This document shows positions 50,559 to 58,960 of a DNA stretch of 64,000 bases, one piece after another. Each line of letters starts with the position of its first letter. The stretch's first letter is position 1. Below the pieces are notes generated by a model. The model had not been told where the DNA came from. It searched no databases and was given only the letters and a program-made list of their open reading frames with translations. This DNA comes from Selenomonadaceae bacterium (GTDB lineage: Bacteria > Bacillota > Negativicutes > Selenomonadales > Selenomonadaceae): the NCBI GenBank assembly GCA_017554235.1, contig JAFZIV010000010.1, positions 1-64,000 of the forward strand, given 5' to 3'. Position numbers and translations under genes: made by a program.

Positions 50559-51827
50559 CTAACCGCGAATCAAACTCCAAATTTTTGAAGTCGTATTATT
50601 GGGATTTTGCATAGCCGACAAAATTTTTTCAACAATCGCTACAAAATTTTTCATCGAATTTCTTCCGAATCTTCCGGCGTCGTAAATAAGCCAAAATTCA
50701 TAAAGCCCATCTTCTTTAGAAAAAACTTTTAAGTCAAGAGAATTTGGCGTCGCAGAAAATTCATTCGACGGCGTATCAATTACAACTGCCGTAGCGTCCC
50801 CAATCATTGTATGGTCGTTGAAAATATTTTTTTGAAAAACAAATGTCGGACAATCATCGGCAAGCCCTTCATTGTAGACAACATCCAAACTGCGCTTATA
50901 CGAAAAGCCTGTTTGAATATTGCCTTCAAGTTCGTTGAGAAAATCCTCTACCGTCATATCTTTTTCAAAATCCCATACACAAGGAAAATTATCAAACATC
51001 AATCCCATTACGCGGCGTTCATTAGAATTACTGCGCCCGCTGTGAATAAGCCGCATATAAATATTTTTCGACATACAAAATTTTGCAAGCGACATCATAA
51101 ACACCGCCAGAAAAAATGTAGTTTCATTGCGTTTAGTCTTGCGGAAAAATTCTTCGCTGATATTTTTGAACTTCAGCTTAATTTCGCCTTTCGTCCAAAG
51201 CTTAATCGTCCTAACATCAATCGGCGGAATATTTTTTTCGCGGTTGAAATTTGCAAGTAAATTACGCCAATACTCGTGACCTTTTTCAAGTTCTGCGGAA
51301 GAAATTTTTGCTTCATTTTCAACAAACTCCGCATAACTCGGAAATTTTTCAGGAAGATACCGCCCGTTGTATCGCATATTAATTTCTTTAATGAACAAAA
51401 TCGCAATCGATGTGCCGTCAATAAGTGCTTGATAAAAGTCAAGGTAAAGATATTTTGACGTTGGCGTTTCGATAAGCGTAATATTGTAAAGCGGCTTATC
51501 GATTAATTTGTAAGGTTGCTTCAAAAGTTTTTTGCGCAGAAGTTCAAATTCTTCATCAGAATTTTTTTCTATTTTAGCCGGTATAATTTCCCCGTCGAAA
51601 ACTTGACAAATATCCTGCGTTTCAGGATGAATTACCAATCGGCAACGAAAAATATCGTGAGCTTCTAAGGTCGTGTTTATCGCGTCGGCTAACCTTTCCA
51701 TATCGATAACCGGCGAAAGTTTAAGCAACGCTCCCACATTCATCATGGTAGATTTCGCCCTGTTAAAATGCGTGTCTATGAAAAGTCTTTGAATCGGGCG
51801 AAGAGGATAAAATTTTCTTTCACTCAA
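50559..51827 (-). CDS. stand-alone condensation-domain-like protein with a lost catalytic motif
   Basis: The 422 residues follow the NRPS condensation/acyltransferase fold: YPLRPIQRLFIDTHFN at the start, LADAINTTLEAHDIFRCRLV, LYLDFYQALIDGTSIAILFIKEI, RRVMGLMFDNFPCVWDFEKDMTVEDFLNEL in parts. The HHxxxDG motif reads YQALIDG, so both histidines are gone while the structural Asp-Gly remains. No adenylation or carrier domain genes are nearby. It may be a non-catalytic binder or use another chemistry, as some PapA/WS-like or epimerisation-type relatives do. It lies 35 bases after htrA and before UPF0173 on the same strand. Confidence 0.78.
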   Translation of the reverse strand: MSERKFYPLRPIQRLFIDTHFNRAKSTMMNVGALLKLSPVIDMERLADAINTTLEAHDIFRCRLVIHPETQDICQVFDGEIIPAKIEKNSDEEFELLRKKLLKQPYKLIDKPLYNITLIETPTSKYLYLDFYQALIDGTSIAILFIKEINMRYNGRYLPEKFPSYAEFVENEAKISSAELEKGHEYWRNLLANFNREKNIPPIDVRTIKLWTKGEIKLKFKNISEEFFRKTKRNETTFFLAVFMMSLAKFCMSKNIYMRLIHSGRSNSNERRVMGLMFDNFPCVWDFEKDMTVEDFLNELEGNIQTGFSYKRSLDVVYNEGLADDCPTFVFQKNIFNDHTMIGDATAVVIDTPSNEFSATPNSLDLKVFSKEDGLYEFWLIYDAGRFGRNSMKNFVAIVEKILSAMQNPNNTTSKIWSLIRG

Positions 51828-51862
51828 AAAGCAACCCTCCCTATTTAAGTTACGGTAGTCAA

Positions 51863-52969
51863 TTACTGCCTTTCAGACGCGGGCATTTCCTGCAGTACAA
51901 CCTCAACTGTATGAGTAGTTCTGTCGCGCACATAAGTTATTTTAATAGTGTCACCGACTTTGTGCGTATTGATTGCGGCACGAGCTTCACTTACGGAATT
52001 AACATCCCTGCCATCAATCGACAAAATTACATCGTCGCGTTGTAAACCTGCACGATCTGCAGAACTTCCGAGTTCAACTTGGAAAATGTAAACACCTTTA
52101 TCAATAGAAAGTGAATAGCCGTAACGCGCCGCAGTAGGCTTGTCAAAGAGCTTAACTCCCAAATACGGACGCGCAACATAACCTTTATCAACAAGCTCGT
52201 CCACAACATTTTTAACAGTGTTAATCGGAATTGCAAATGCCATTCCCTCAAAGCCGCTACGTACAATCTTGACGCTGGGAATACCAATTAATTCACCGTC
52301 TGCATTGACAAGCGCACCGCCTGAATTACCTTGATTTATCGCCGCGTCCGTTTGTAAAAAGCTGACTACAGCGTCGCTAGAAATTGTACGATTTAACGCG
52401 CTGATAACGCCAACTGTTACACTGCCGCTATATTCCAAGCCCATAGGATTTCCGATAGCTATGGCAGTTTCACCAACCATAATGTCATCGGAATTGCCGA
52501 ATTTCGCTGTAGGTAAATCTTTAGCGTCAATCTTTACAACGGCAATATCAGTCAGTTCATCCGCGCCGACAAGTTTACCATTGAAAGTCCTGCCGTCAGC
52601 CAGAGAAACAATCAACTCTTGCGAATCCGAAATTACATGATTGTTTGTTACAATGTAGCCGTCATTGCGGAAAATTACGCCCGAACCCCAGCTGGTTGAT
52701 TCGGCTACTTGACGATTGAACATATCACGAGCTACGCCGCGATTAGTTATACCGACAACTGCCGGACCTACTGTCTTTGCAACATTTACAACTGAAGTAT
52801 TTCTATTGTCCGAGATTCGCCCGCTATTTTTATCGTGATTCGCCGCCGCCTCCGTAATCTGTGTATTTATTTCGCCGGTTGATTCTTCCGTTGTGCCACA
52901 ACCTGTAAACGTCAACACAGCAACTGCTGCCGCCGCGCAGATTAACTTAGAAAATTTTCCTAATTTCAT
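51863..52969 (-). CDS. HtrA/DegP-type serine protease lipoprotein
   Basis: Envelope quality-control protease of 368 residues. The lipobox is TFTGC (Cys24). The trypsin-like domain has the catalytic His in YIVTNNHVISDSQE, Asp in DELTDIAVVKIDA and Ser in QGNSGGALVNADG. A single PDZ domain follows (about 270-360; RPYLGVKLF, SSADRAGLQRDDVILSIDGRDV). The lipoprotein anchor in place of the usual membrane helix fits an envelope with a periplasm. The ribosome site is GGAGGTAA. Confidence 0.94.
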   Translation of the reverse strand: MKLGKFSKLICAAAAVAVLTFTGCGTTEESTGEINTQITEAAANHDKNSGRISDNRNTSVVNVAKTVGPAVVGITNRGVARDMFNRQVAESTSWGSGVIFRNDGYIVTNNHVISDSQELIVSLADGRTFNGKLVGADELTDIAVVKIDAKDLPTAKFGNSDDIMVGETAIAIGNPMGLEYSGSVTVGVISALNRTISSDAVVSFLQTDAAINQGNSGGALVNADGELIGIPSVKIVRSGFEGMAFAIPINTVKNVVDELVDKGYVARPYLGVKLFDKPTAARYGYSLSIDKGVYIFQVELGSSADRAGLQRDDVILSIDGRDVNSVSEARAAINTHKVGDTIKITYVRDRTTHTVEVVLQEMPASERQ

Positions 52970-52990
52970 TTTATATTACCTCCGTATATA

Positions 52991-53019
52991 ATTTTACTTT
53001 GTCGAAGGAAATTTTTCAA
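52991..53019 (-). promoter_or_regulatory. htrA promoter
   Basis: Minus strand: TTGAAA (53019-53014), a 17-bp spacer, TAAAAT (52996-52991), about 20 bases before the start. Confidence 0.55.
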
Positions 53020-53101
53020 CTTATGTACTTGAAAAATTTTTATCTTTACGGTAAAGTTTATGTCTACGATTAATTTTCTGTAGGGAAAGGAGAATTTTTT
53101 T

Positions 53102-53155
53102 ATGGACAAAAATTTTTTTCTATGGCGCGGCAAAGTACAGAAAAATGTATCTTGA
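53102..53155 (+). CDS. possible 17-residue leader peptide before the AAA ATPase gene
   Basis: ATG 53102 follows GGGAAAGGAGAA with ideal spacing and encodes MDKNFFLWRGKVQKNVS, then TGA. It is hydrophobic at the start, then basic. The strong ribosome site is the main support, since nothing else in the 246-base gap would use it. It could be a leader peptide or a remnant of a longer gene. Confidence 0.35.
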   Translation: MDKNFFLWRGKVQKNVS

Positions 53156-53215
53156 CCGTGTTAAAATAAAATTGTTTTTGGTAAAGTTTTCTAAGATGAA
53201 AGGGCTGGTTCAAAA

Positions 53216-55291
53216 ATGTTGTATTGCAAATTTCAAATGACTTATGATTGTGATGACGATTCTAAAATGTCAGCGGAAGCGGTTTTCAATTCCAATTCAA
53301 GGCGTGAATGGCGTTATAACGTTGTTGAATTTTGTTCCGAACTTAGCGAAGAAAATTTGGGCGGCAAGATAACTTTTATTGTCTACCGCGCCAAGCCGAA
53401 TATTTTTTGGATGATAGCGGCAGTTGATGACATTAAGCCCTTTACTCCCGCAAAAATTAGTAAACGCATTGAAAAATATCTCGACGATCAGATTGAGCAA
53501 GGCGAATACCTTATGGAAAATGTAAAAATTTCTCGCTTTGAAGAAATCACCGTCGGGCAGTTTAGTAAAATTTGCGATCAAGCTAACCGCTCGGACTATA
53601 TTCACGATTATTTTAGAATTGCCGATATGACGGGCATAAACTGCTTGAACAATGAAAACTTCAAGCTTATGGAAACAATTTGTAGCGAAAAAAAGTTGAC
53701 GTATGCCAACGCTAAGAAGAAGGCGGCTAAACTTCTTGCCGATGAAAGTTTTATGGAGGAACTCGGAAGGATTTATTCCGGCGAAAATTCTAAGCGTTTT
53801 TACGGGCAACCTGTTCATTACAAAATTGTTACCGGCAATACAAAATCCGCGCAGTCACTTGCGGTTTTGCTTGCCGAATCGCTTTACTCAAATAAACGTT
53901 TGACGAATCGTCGTATAAGTTATTTTTCCGGCATTACGGAGAATTGTTATTACGAAGAGGATTTTGAAGGGCTTGTCCATAACGCGGAAGGCGGTGTTGT
54001 CGTAATCGAACTTAGCGGCGAACGCGTAAGGACGGGACAATTTGCACATGCTTACGAAGAAGTTGTAGAATTTATTTCGGAAATTGTTAAAAGGAATTGT
54101 CGTAACACGTTATTCATTTTCGTTGAGATTGTCGATAAGCCGGGATTTTCTCAACAACTTATAGCGAAACTGCAGGACAATATTCATCTAATCGAGTTGC
54201 AGGAAGGCGCGGGCAATCGTGATGACGCGCTGATTTATTTGAAAAATCTTATGGAAGATTCAGATATACCCGACGTTTACACGGATGAAGAACTTATTGC
54301 GGCGATGGGCGACAAATTGACTTTTCGCGCATCAGATATTTATCAAGTGCAGGAAAAACTTTACAGCGACGCCTTAAAAAATAAAAGTTATCCCGCCTAT
54401 CGTGAAGTTGACAGAATTGCCGTTAAGGTTGACGCCATAGACGGGGACGCTTATCAAGAGTTACAAAAGTTAATCGGATTGACGGAGCAGAAAGATTTAA
54501 TCGAACAAATTTTAGCGGCGCATCGCGTACAAAAAATGCGTATGGACTTCGGGCTTGATAAACAAAAGGCGTCGTTGCATATGTCATTTACAGGTAATCC
54601 CGGAAGTGCTAAAACTACTGTGTCGCGTCTTATTGCGGCAATTTTAAGCAAGGAAGGCGTTTTAAAAACGGGACGCTTTGTCGAGTGCGGACGCGCAGAT
54701 TTAGTTGCCAAGTATGTAGGTTGGACTGCTAAAACTGTTCGCGAAAAATTTAACGAGGCTCGCGGCGGCGTATTGTTTATTGATGAAGCTTATTCATTGT
54801 CAGACGGCGAACACTCAACTTTTGGCGATGAGGCAATTCATACTATCGTTCAGGAAATGGAAAATCATCGCGAAGATGTTATTGTAATTTTTGCGGGCTA
54901 TCCTGATAAGATGAAAGATTTTCTTGACCGCAATGAAGGTTTACGCAGTCGAATCGCATTTCATATAAATTTCCCGGATTACAACGCTGATGAATTGATA
55001 GAAATTTTGAAATTAATGGCGGCTAAGAAAAGTTACAATCTCGACGATGAAGTTATTGCGCATTGCAGAAAAATTTTTAAACGCGCCGCAACTAAAAAAG
55101 ATTTTGGAAACGGTCGCTTTGTCCGTAACCTTCTTGAGCAGGCGTCTTTGAAACACGCAAGAAGGATTATTCGCGAACACGAAAATTCCGAAATTACGAA
55201 GGAAGATTTACTTCATTTTACGGTTGAAGATTTCAAAGTAAATGTTGATAAAACTTACAAGGATGAAAAAATTCTCGGCTTTAAGCATTAA
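53216..55291 (+). CDS. CbbX/SpoVK-type AAA+ ATPase
   Basis: Large AAA+ protein of 691 residues. The C-terminal ATPase (about 420-690) has LIGLTEQKDLIEQI, Walker A GNPGSAKTT (residue 460 on), Walker B GVLFIDEAYSL (about 519-529), sensor-1 region VIVIFAGYPDKM and GLRSRIAFHINFPDY with the arginine finger, typical of the CbxX/CfqX group. The N-terminal about 410 residues have no family I recognise, apart from a degenerate ATPase-like part around 200-400. CbbX relatives remodel Rubisco, and EccA-type ones serve type VII secretion. Here a repeat and a terminator separate it from the kinase-chaperone genes, but the same strand and content suggest a functional link. Confidence 0.88.
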   Translation: MLYCKFQMTYDCDDDSKMSAEAVFNSNSRREWRYNVVEFCSELSEENLGGKITFIVYRAKPNIFWMIAAVDDIKPFTPAKISKRIEKYLDDQIEQGEYLMENVKISRFEEITVGQFSKICDQANRSDYIHDYFRIADMTGINCLNNENFKLMETICSEKKLTYANAKKKAAKLLADESFMEELGRIYSGENSKRFYGQPVHYKIVTGNTKSAQSLAVLLAESLYSNKRLTNRRISYFSGITENCYYEEDFEGLVHNAEGGVVVIELSGERVRTGQFAHAYEEVVEFISEIVKRNCRNTLFIFVEIVDKPGFSQQLIAKLQDNIHLIELQEGAGNRDDALIYLKNLMEDSDIPDVYTDEELIAAMGDKLTFRASDIYQVQEKLYSDALKNKSYPAYREVDRIAVKVDAIDGDAYQELQKLIGLTEQKDLIEQILAAHRVQKMRMDFGLDKQKASLHMSFTGNPGSAKTTVSRLIAAILSKEGVLKTGRFVECGRADLVAKYVGWTAKTVREKFNEARGGVLFIDEAYSLSDGEHSTFGDEAIHTIVQEMENHREDVIVIFAGYPDKMKDFLDRNEGLRSRIAFHINFPDYNADELIEILKLMAAKKSYNLDDEVIAHCRKIFKRAATKKDFGNGRFVRNLLEQASLKHARRIIREHENSEITKEDLLHFTVEDFKVNVDKTYKDEKILGFKH

Positions 55292-55317
55292 AGAGCTATA
55301 GTAAAGTCAGAGTAAGA

Positions 55318-55414
55318 GAGGCGCGCAAGGACGCGCGCCCGCCCGCGCAAATCGCCGGATGCGATTTCAGCGGGCATGTTTCTCTTTGTTACCTTCTCTT
55401 TGCGCCAAAGAGAA
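55318..55414. repeat. three-hairpin intergenic repeat, copy B
   Basis: Stems are GGCGCGC/GCGCGCC (55320-55326 with 55333-55339), GCCCGC/GCGGGC (55341-55346 with 55370-55375) with an inner AAATCGC/GCGATTT, and TTCTCTTTG/CAAAGAGAA (55394-55402 with 55406-55414). The order and many bases match copy A at 8633-8735 while stems differ by paired changes. Confidence 0.65.
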
Positions 55415-55451
55415 AGTAATTATAAAAAAATTTATCTTATTGAAAATCTTG

Positions 55452-55473
55452 ACTCCTTTGGGAGTTATTTTTT
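55452..55473 (+). terminator. terminator between the AAA ATPase and kinase genes
   Basis: ACTCC (55452-55456), loop TTTG, GGAGT (55461-55465), then TATTTTTT. It suggests the kinase gene has its own promoter. Confidence 0.6.
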
Positions 55474-55547
55474 CTTTTAAAGGAATTGGCTAAGGTTTAT
55501 CGAAATTAAAAATTATGTTTGGCATATTAATTTTAAGGGGTGATTTT

Positions 55548-56861
55548 ATGGCTGAATTTACGCGCTTAAATAAATTTCAACAAATTTCATTGACGGACGG
55601 TTCAACCGCTACCGTTACTGATAAATTAGGTGAGGGCGGTCAAGGCATTGTTTACCGAGTTAAATTGGACGCAACAGGCGAAGAAAAAGCTTTAAAGTGG
55701 TATTTCGTCGGTAACTTTAAAGAACCCAGAAAATTTTATAATCACTTGGAAGAAAATATCAAAGTCGGTTCGCCGTCCGCCGCCTTCGTATGGCCTGAAC
55801 AACTTACGGTTTGGAATGACGACACGCCTTTCGGATATACCATGCCGATTATGCCGAAAGTTTATGAGAGTTTTCCAAAATTCCTTAACGCCAGAGTTCG
55901 TTTCAAAAGTGAAGAAGCACTTGTAAACGCCGCTTTAAATATGGTTTTGGCTTTTAAGGCTCTGCACAATAAAGGTTACAACTACCAAGATTTGAATGAC
56001 GGAAATTTTACCATAGACCCTAACACGGGAAAAGTTTTAATCTGTGATAATGATAATGTTATGGGGCACGGGCAGTACTCCGGCATTTTGGGCAAGGCTC
56101 GCTATATGGCTCCTGAAGTTGTGCGCGGTGATAGTCAACCTGATAAAATTACGGATCGCTATTCATTGGCGGTAATTTTATTTATGTTGTTCATCGGTGA
56201 ACATCCTCTTGAAGGCAAAAAAACTAATGTTCCCGCCTTGACAAATAAATATGATAAAAGATTTTTCGGCGAAGAACCATTGTTTATCTTCGACAAAAAC
56301 GATAATTCTAATGCACCTGTTCCCGGTCTTCATAGAAATGCGCATCTCTGGAAATTTTTCCCAAGCTTCGTGAAAGATGCCTTCCAACAATCTTTTAGTC
56401 AAGAAAGTTTATTGAAGGGACGTGGCAGACTTCTTGAGCAGGATTGGTTTAATATTTTAATGCGACTTAAAAGTTCTATCGTAAAATGTCCTAAATGCGG
56501 CGATAAAATTTTTATGGAAAGCGATATAGAAACGATTTGCGGAAATCACAAGGTTAAGCCCGTCGGTTATTTGCAATTTCCTAAACGCTCGAATCAAGCC
56601 GTAACTGTGCCGATTGTCGGCGGTGCTGTGCTTTATAATTATCATGTCGACAACTCGTCAGAGGATTTTGCAACGATTGCCGCAGTAATTAAGGAAAAGC
56701 CCGGCAAGTTTGGACTTGAAAATAAAACTAATCGCCGTTGGTTGGTAACTTCTCCCAATGGCAAGACAACTCCCAAAAATCCCGGAGAAGTTTTAGTTTT
56801 GGGTGCGGATTTTAAAATTGATTTTGGTAATAACAATTCCGCGCAGGTTATCGTTAATTAA
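55548..56861 (+). CDS. Ser/Thr protein kinase-like protein with C-terminal zinc ribbon (TerY-P triad kinase)
   Basis: Cytoplasmic kinase of 437 residues from ATG 55548 (AAGGGGTGA upstream). The glycine loop is LGEGGQGIVYRV (27-38) and the VAIK lysine is Lys50. The catalytic loop reads YNYQDLNDGNF with Asp148 where HRDLKPxN is usual, and DFG is DND (167-169). MAPEVVRGD is the APE motif. After about residue 300 comes a zinc ribbon (CPKCGDKIF ... ETICGNH) and a beta-rich tail. No membrane helix. The unusual loops recall E. coli YegI. It is followed after 12 bases by the VWA gene, then PP2C, as in TerY-P triads. Confidence 0.88.
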   Translation: MAEFTRLNKFQQISLTDGSTATVTDKLGEGGQGIVYRVKLDATGEEKALKWYFVGNFKEPRKFYNHLEENIKVGSPSAAFVWPEQLTVWNDDTPFGYTMPIMPKVYESFPKFLNARVRFKSEEALVNAALNMVLAFKALHNKGYNYQDLNDGNFTIDPNTGKVLICDNDNVMGHGQYSGILGKARYMAPEVVRGDSQPDKITDRYSLAVILFMLFIGEHPLEGKKTNVPALTNKYDKRFFGEEPLFIFDKNDNSNAPVPGLHRNAHLWKFFPSFVKDAFQQSFSQESLLKGRGRLLEQDWFNILMRLKSSIVKCPKCGDKIFMESDIETICGNHKVKPVGYLQFPKRSNQAVTVPIVGGAVLYNYHVDNSSEDFATIAAVIKEKPGKFGLENKTNRRWLVTSPNGKTTPKNPGEVLVLGADFKIDFGNNNSAQVIVN

Positions 56862-56873
56862 GGAGAAATTTTT

Positions 56874-57620
56874 ATGAGCGTAATGTTAGATAAAGTTCAA
56901 GTGGTTAAGAGAATGTGTCCCGTAATTTTTATGTTGGACACGTCAGGCAGTATGTCAGGTGCGCCAGTTGGTGCAGTCAATGCCGCGATTGAAGGTGTAC
57001 TTCCCGAGTTAATTTCTATGAATGAAGATAACGCCGATAACGAAATTAAAATTGGCGTTATGACTTTTGATTCGGATATTAAATGGGTTACCGGCGATTC
57101 AGAATTGGTTACGCCCGATGAATTAAAAACTAATTGGCAAGATTTGAATGCTGACGGCTTAACGTCAATGGGTTCAGCTTTTCTTGAATTGAATAATAAA
57201 CTTTCCATAAGTCATGGCTTTATGAAACACGCATCAGGCTCTGTTGCGCCGGTACTTTTCCTTTTGTCTGACGGTGAACCTACTGACGATTACAAATACG
57301 GTTTAAATAAATTGCAGGAAAATAATTGGTACAAAGTCGCCGCGAAAGTTGCCATAGGTTACGGTGAATCCAATGATGATGTCCTGCGCGAATTTACACG
57401 AAATGTTGAAACAGTTTTGCATACTGACAGACCCGAAGATTTGAAAAAATTGATTCGTTTTGTAACAATTACTTCGTCAAGAGTTGCAAGCAGTGGTACT
57501 AATGCCGTATCGCCTGATAACAATCCGGTCGACCCCGACGATAATACCCAGCAAGTTGCAAATGCTCTGCAGGCACAAGGCGGAAGTTTAACTAATGCAG
57601 ATGCAGACGAAACTTGGTAA
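56874..57620 (+). CDS. VWA-domain protein (TerY/YegL-like)
   Basis: Single von Willebrand A domain of 248 residues. The metal-ion site is complete: DTSGSMSG (Asp22, Ser24, Ser26), the Thr in DGLTSMGSA, and Asp in LLSDGEPTDDYKYG. The C-terminal about 45 residues are low-complexity (N, D, P, Q, A). YegL/TerY homologues combine with a kinase and a PP2C phosphatase and are thought to act as scaffold or regulator of the pair. Neither signal peptide nor membrane segment is seen. A terminator-like hairpin follows. Confidence 0.9.
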   Translation: MSVMLDKVQVVKRMCPVIFMLDTSGSMSGAPVGAVNAAIEGVLPELISMNEDNADNEIKIGVMTFDSDIKWVTGDSELVTPDELKTNWQDLNADGLTSMGSAFLELNNKLSISHGFMKHASGSVAPVLFLLSDGEPTDDYKYGLNKLQENNWYKVAAKVAIGYGESNDDVLREFTRNVETVLHTDRPEDLKKLIRFVTITSSRVASSGTNAVSPDNNPVDPDDNTQQVANALQAQGGSLTNADADETW

Positions 57621-57632
57621 TTAATTTTTGTG

Positions 57633-57684
57633 TCAGCGATTAGCGGTTGAGAAAAATTTTCAGCTGCTTTTCGCTGATTTTTTT
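57633..57684 (+). terminator. intrinsic terminator or attenuator inside the kinase-chaperone cluster
   Basis: TCAGCGA (57633-57639) pairs with TCGCTGA (57671-57677). An inner 11-bp stem (57642-57652 with 57658-57668, some G-T pairs) closes on AAAAT, and TTTTTTT follows. It lies between the VWA and PP2C genes, so downstream genes may be expressed at a lower level or from another promoter. Confidence 0.7.
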
Positions 57685-57698
57685 CAGGAGGTGTGATT

Positions 57699-58946
57699 TT
57701 GATAAAATTTCGTGAATTTGCCGCCTCTTCGATAGGTTCAAAATACGCCGAAAGGGGCTGGGATTGTCAAGACAGCTCCGATTCGATTTCATTTGATGAC
57801 GTGCAAGCTATAGCTGTAGCTGACGGTCATGGCGGCGGAGATTATTTCCGCAGTCAAATTGGCTCGAAGTTAGCGATTGAAGTTTTATTTCGTCAGCTTC
57901 GCTATGCTTTTGAAAATATGAAGGATACTGAACGTTTTAGCGATACCGGCATAAAAAATTTTAAATATAATTTCGTCAACGAATGGCGCAAAGCTGTAAG
58001 AAAAGATTGGTACGACAGATTAATTGACGGTAAACCGCTTGGTCAAGATGAAATTCGTTATAAATCAGTCAGCGAAAAATATAAGGCGCGTTACACGTCT
58101 GATAATCCCGACGTCGTCGAAAAATATTTATATGTGGCTTACGGCACAACTTTAATCTGCGCGGTGTCAATAGGTAAACAAATTTTGACGTTGCAAATTG
58201 GTGACGGTTCTTGCGTCCTCCTGCAAAGTAACGGAGAATTTAGCTTGCCGATTCCGCCGGAAGAAGAAAATTTTTTAAATATGACGGTTTCACTTTGCGA
58301 TGACAATTCTGAACTTAAAATCCGTCACGCCGTCATAGATTGCAATTCGCCAAACTCTCCTGCCGCAATTTTTCTTAGCACAGATGGGCTTGATGATTGT
58401 TTCCCTTATTATCAAAATGAAGAGCATCTTTATAAATTTTACGCCGACGTTATAATTGACAGCATGGTAAGAAATTTTTTCTTGGCAACTGAAAAAGAAA
58501 TTCGCGAACAACTTTTGCCCGGTCTGACAAAGAAAGCCAGTAAAGATGATATTTCTTTGGCTTATTTAATTTTGCCGACAGTATTGGAGCTTAGAAAAGT
58601 TTTTGGCAAAATCGACGCACGATATAAGTCGACGCCTGAACCGCCTAAAAAAATTTCTTCCGATGAAAATATTTCGTCAACCGCGCAGAAAAAAGTTGTA
58701 AAAGCTTTCGTGCCGCAAAAACTTTCTTCAACCTCTTCAACCACTACGACAACTAAAATTGCCGAATCAGAAATTAAACTCCCGCCGTTTATGGACATTG
58801 CGCCACCAATTCCTCAACAACCTCCGCAACCGCCAAAACAAACATTATTCAAGGCAAATACTGTGTCCTACGGCGCACCTGTACCTGTCGGCGGAACTCC
58901 TCAAACAGAAACTTTTACGCCGAGCATTTTTAAACCTGCGAATTGA
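57699..58946 (+). CDS. PP2C-family protein phosphatase
   Basis: Metal-dependent Ser/Thr phosphatase of 415 residues, expected to reverse the neighbouring kinase. The TTG start 57699 lies seven bases after AGGAGG; GTG 57693 is in frame but too close. Motifs: RGWDCQDS near the N-terminus, AVADGHGGGDYF with metal-binding Asp42, TTLICAVSIGKQILTLQIGDGSC in pieces, FLSTDGLDDCF, and SKDDISLAYLI with the late aspartates. The last about 120 residues are Pro/Ser/Thr-rich linker with repeats such as STSSTTTTTK and QQPPQPPKQ, a possible docking or phosphorylation tail. Confidence 0.9.
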   Translation: MIKFREFAASSIGSKYAERGWDCQDSSDSISFDDVQAIAVADGHGGGDYFRSQIGSKLAIEVLFRQLRYAFENMKDTERFSDTGIKNFKYNFVNEWRKAVRKDWYDRLIDGKPLGQDEIRYKSVSEKYKARYTSDNPDVVEKYLYVAYGTTLICAVSIGKQILTLQIGDGSCVLLQSNGEFSLPIPPEEENFLNMTVSLCDDNSELKIRHAVIDCNSPNSPAAIFLSTDGLDDCFPYYQNEEHLYKFYADVIIDSMVRNFFLATEKEIREQLLPGLTKKASKDDISLAYLILPTVLELRKVFGKIDARYKSTPEPPKKISSDENISSTAQKKVVKAFVPQKLSSTSSTTTTTKIAESEIKLPPFMDIAPPIPQQPPQPPKQTLFKANTVSYGAPVPVGGTPQTETFTPSIFKPAN

Positions 58947-58960
58947 AAGAAGGCTGATTT

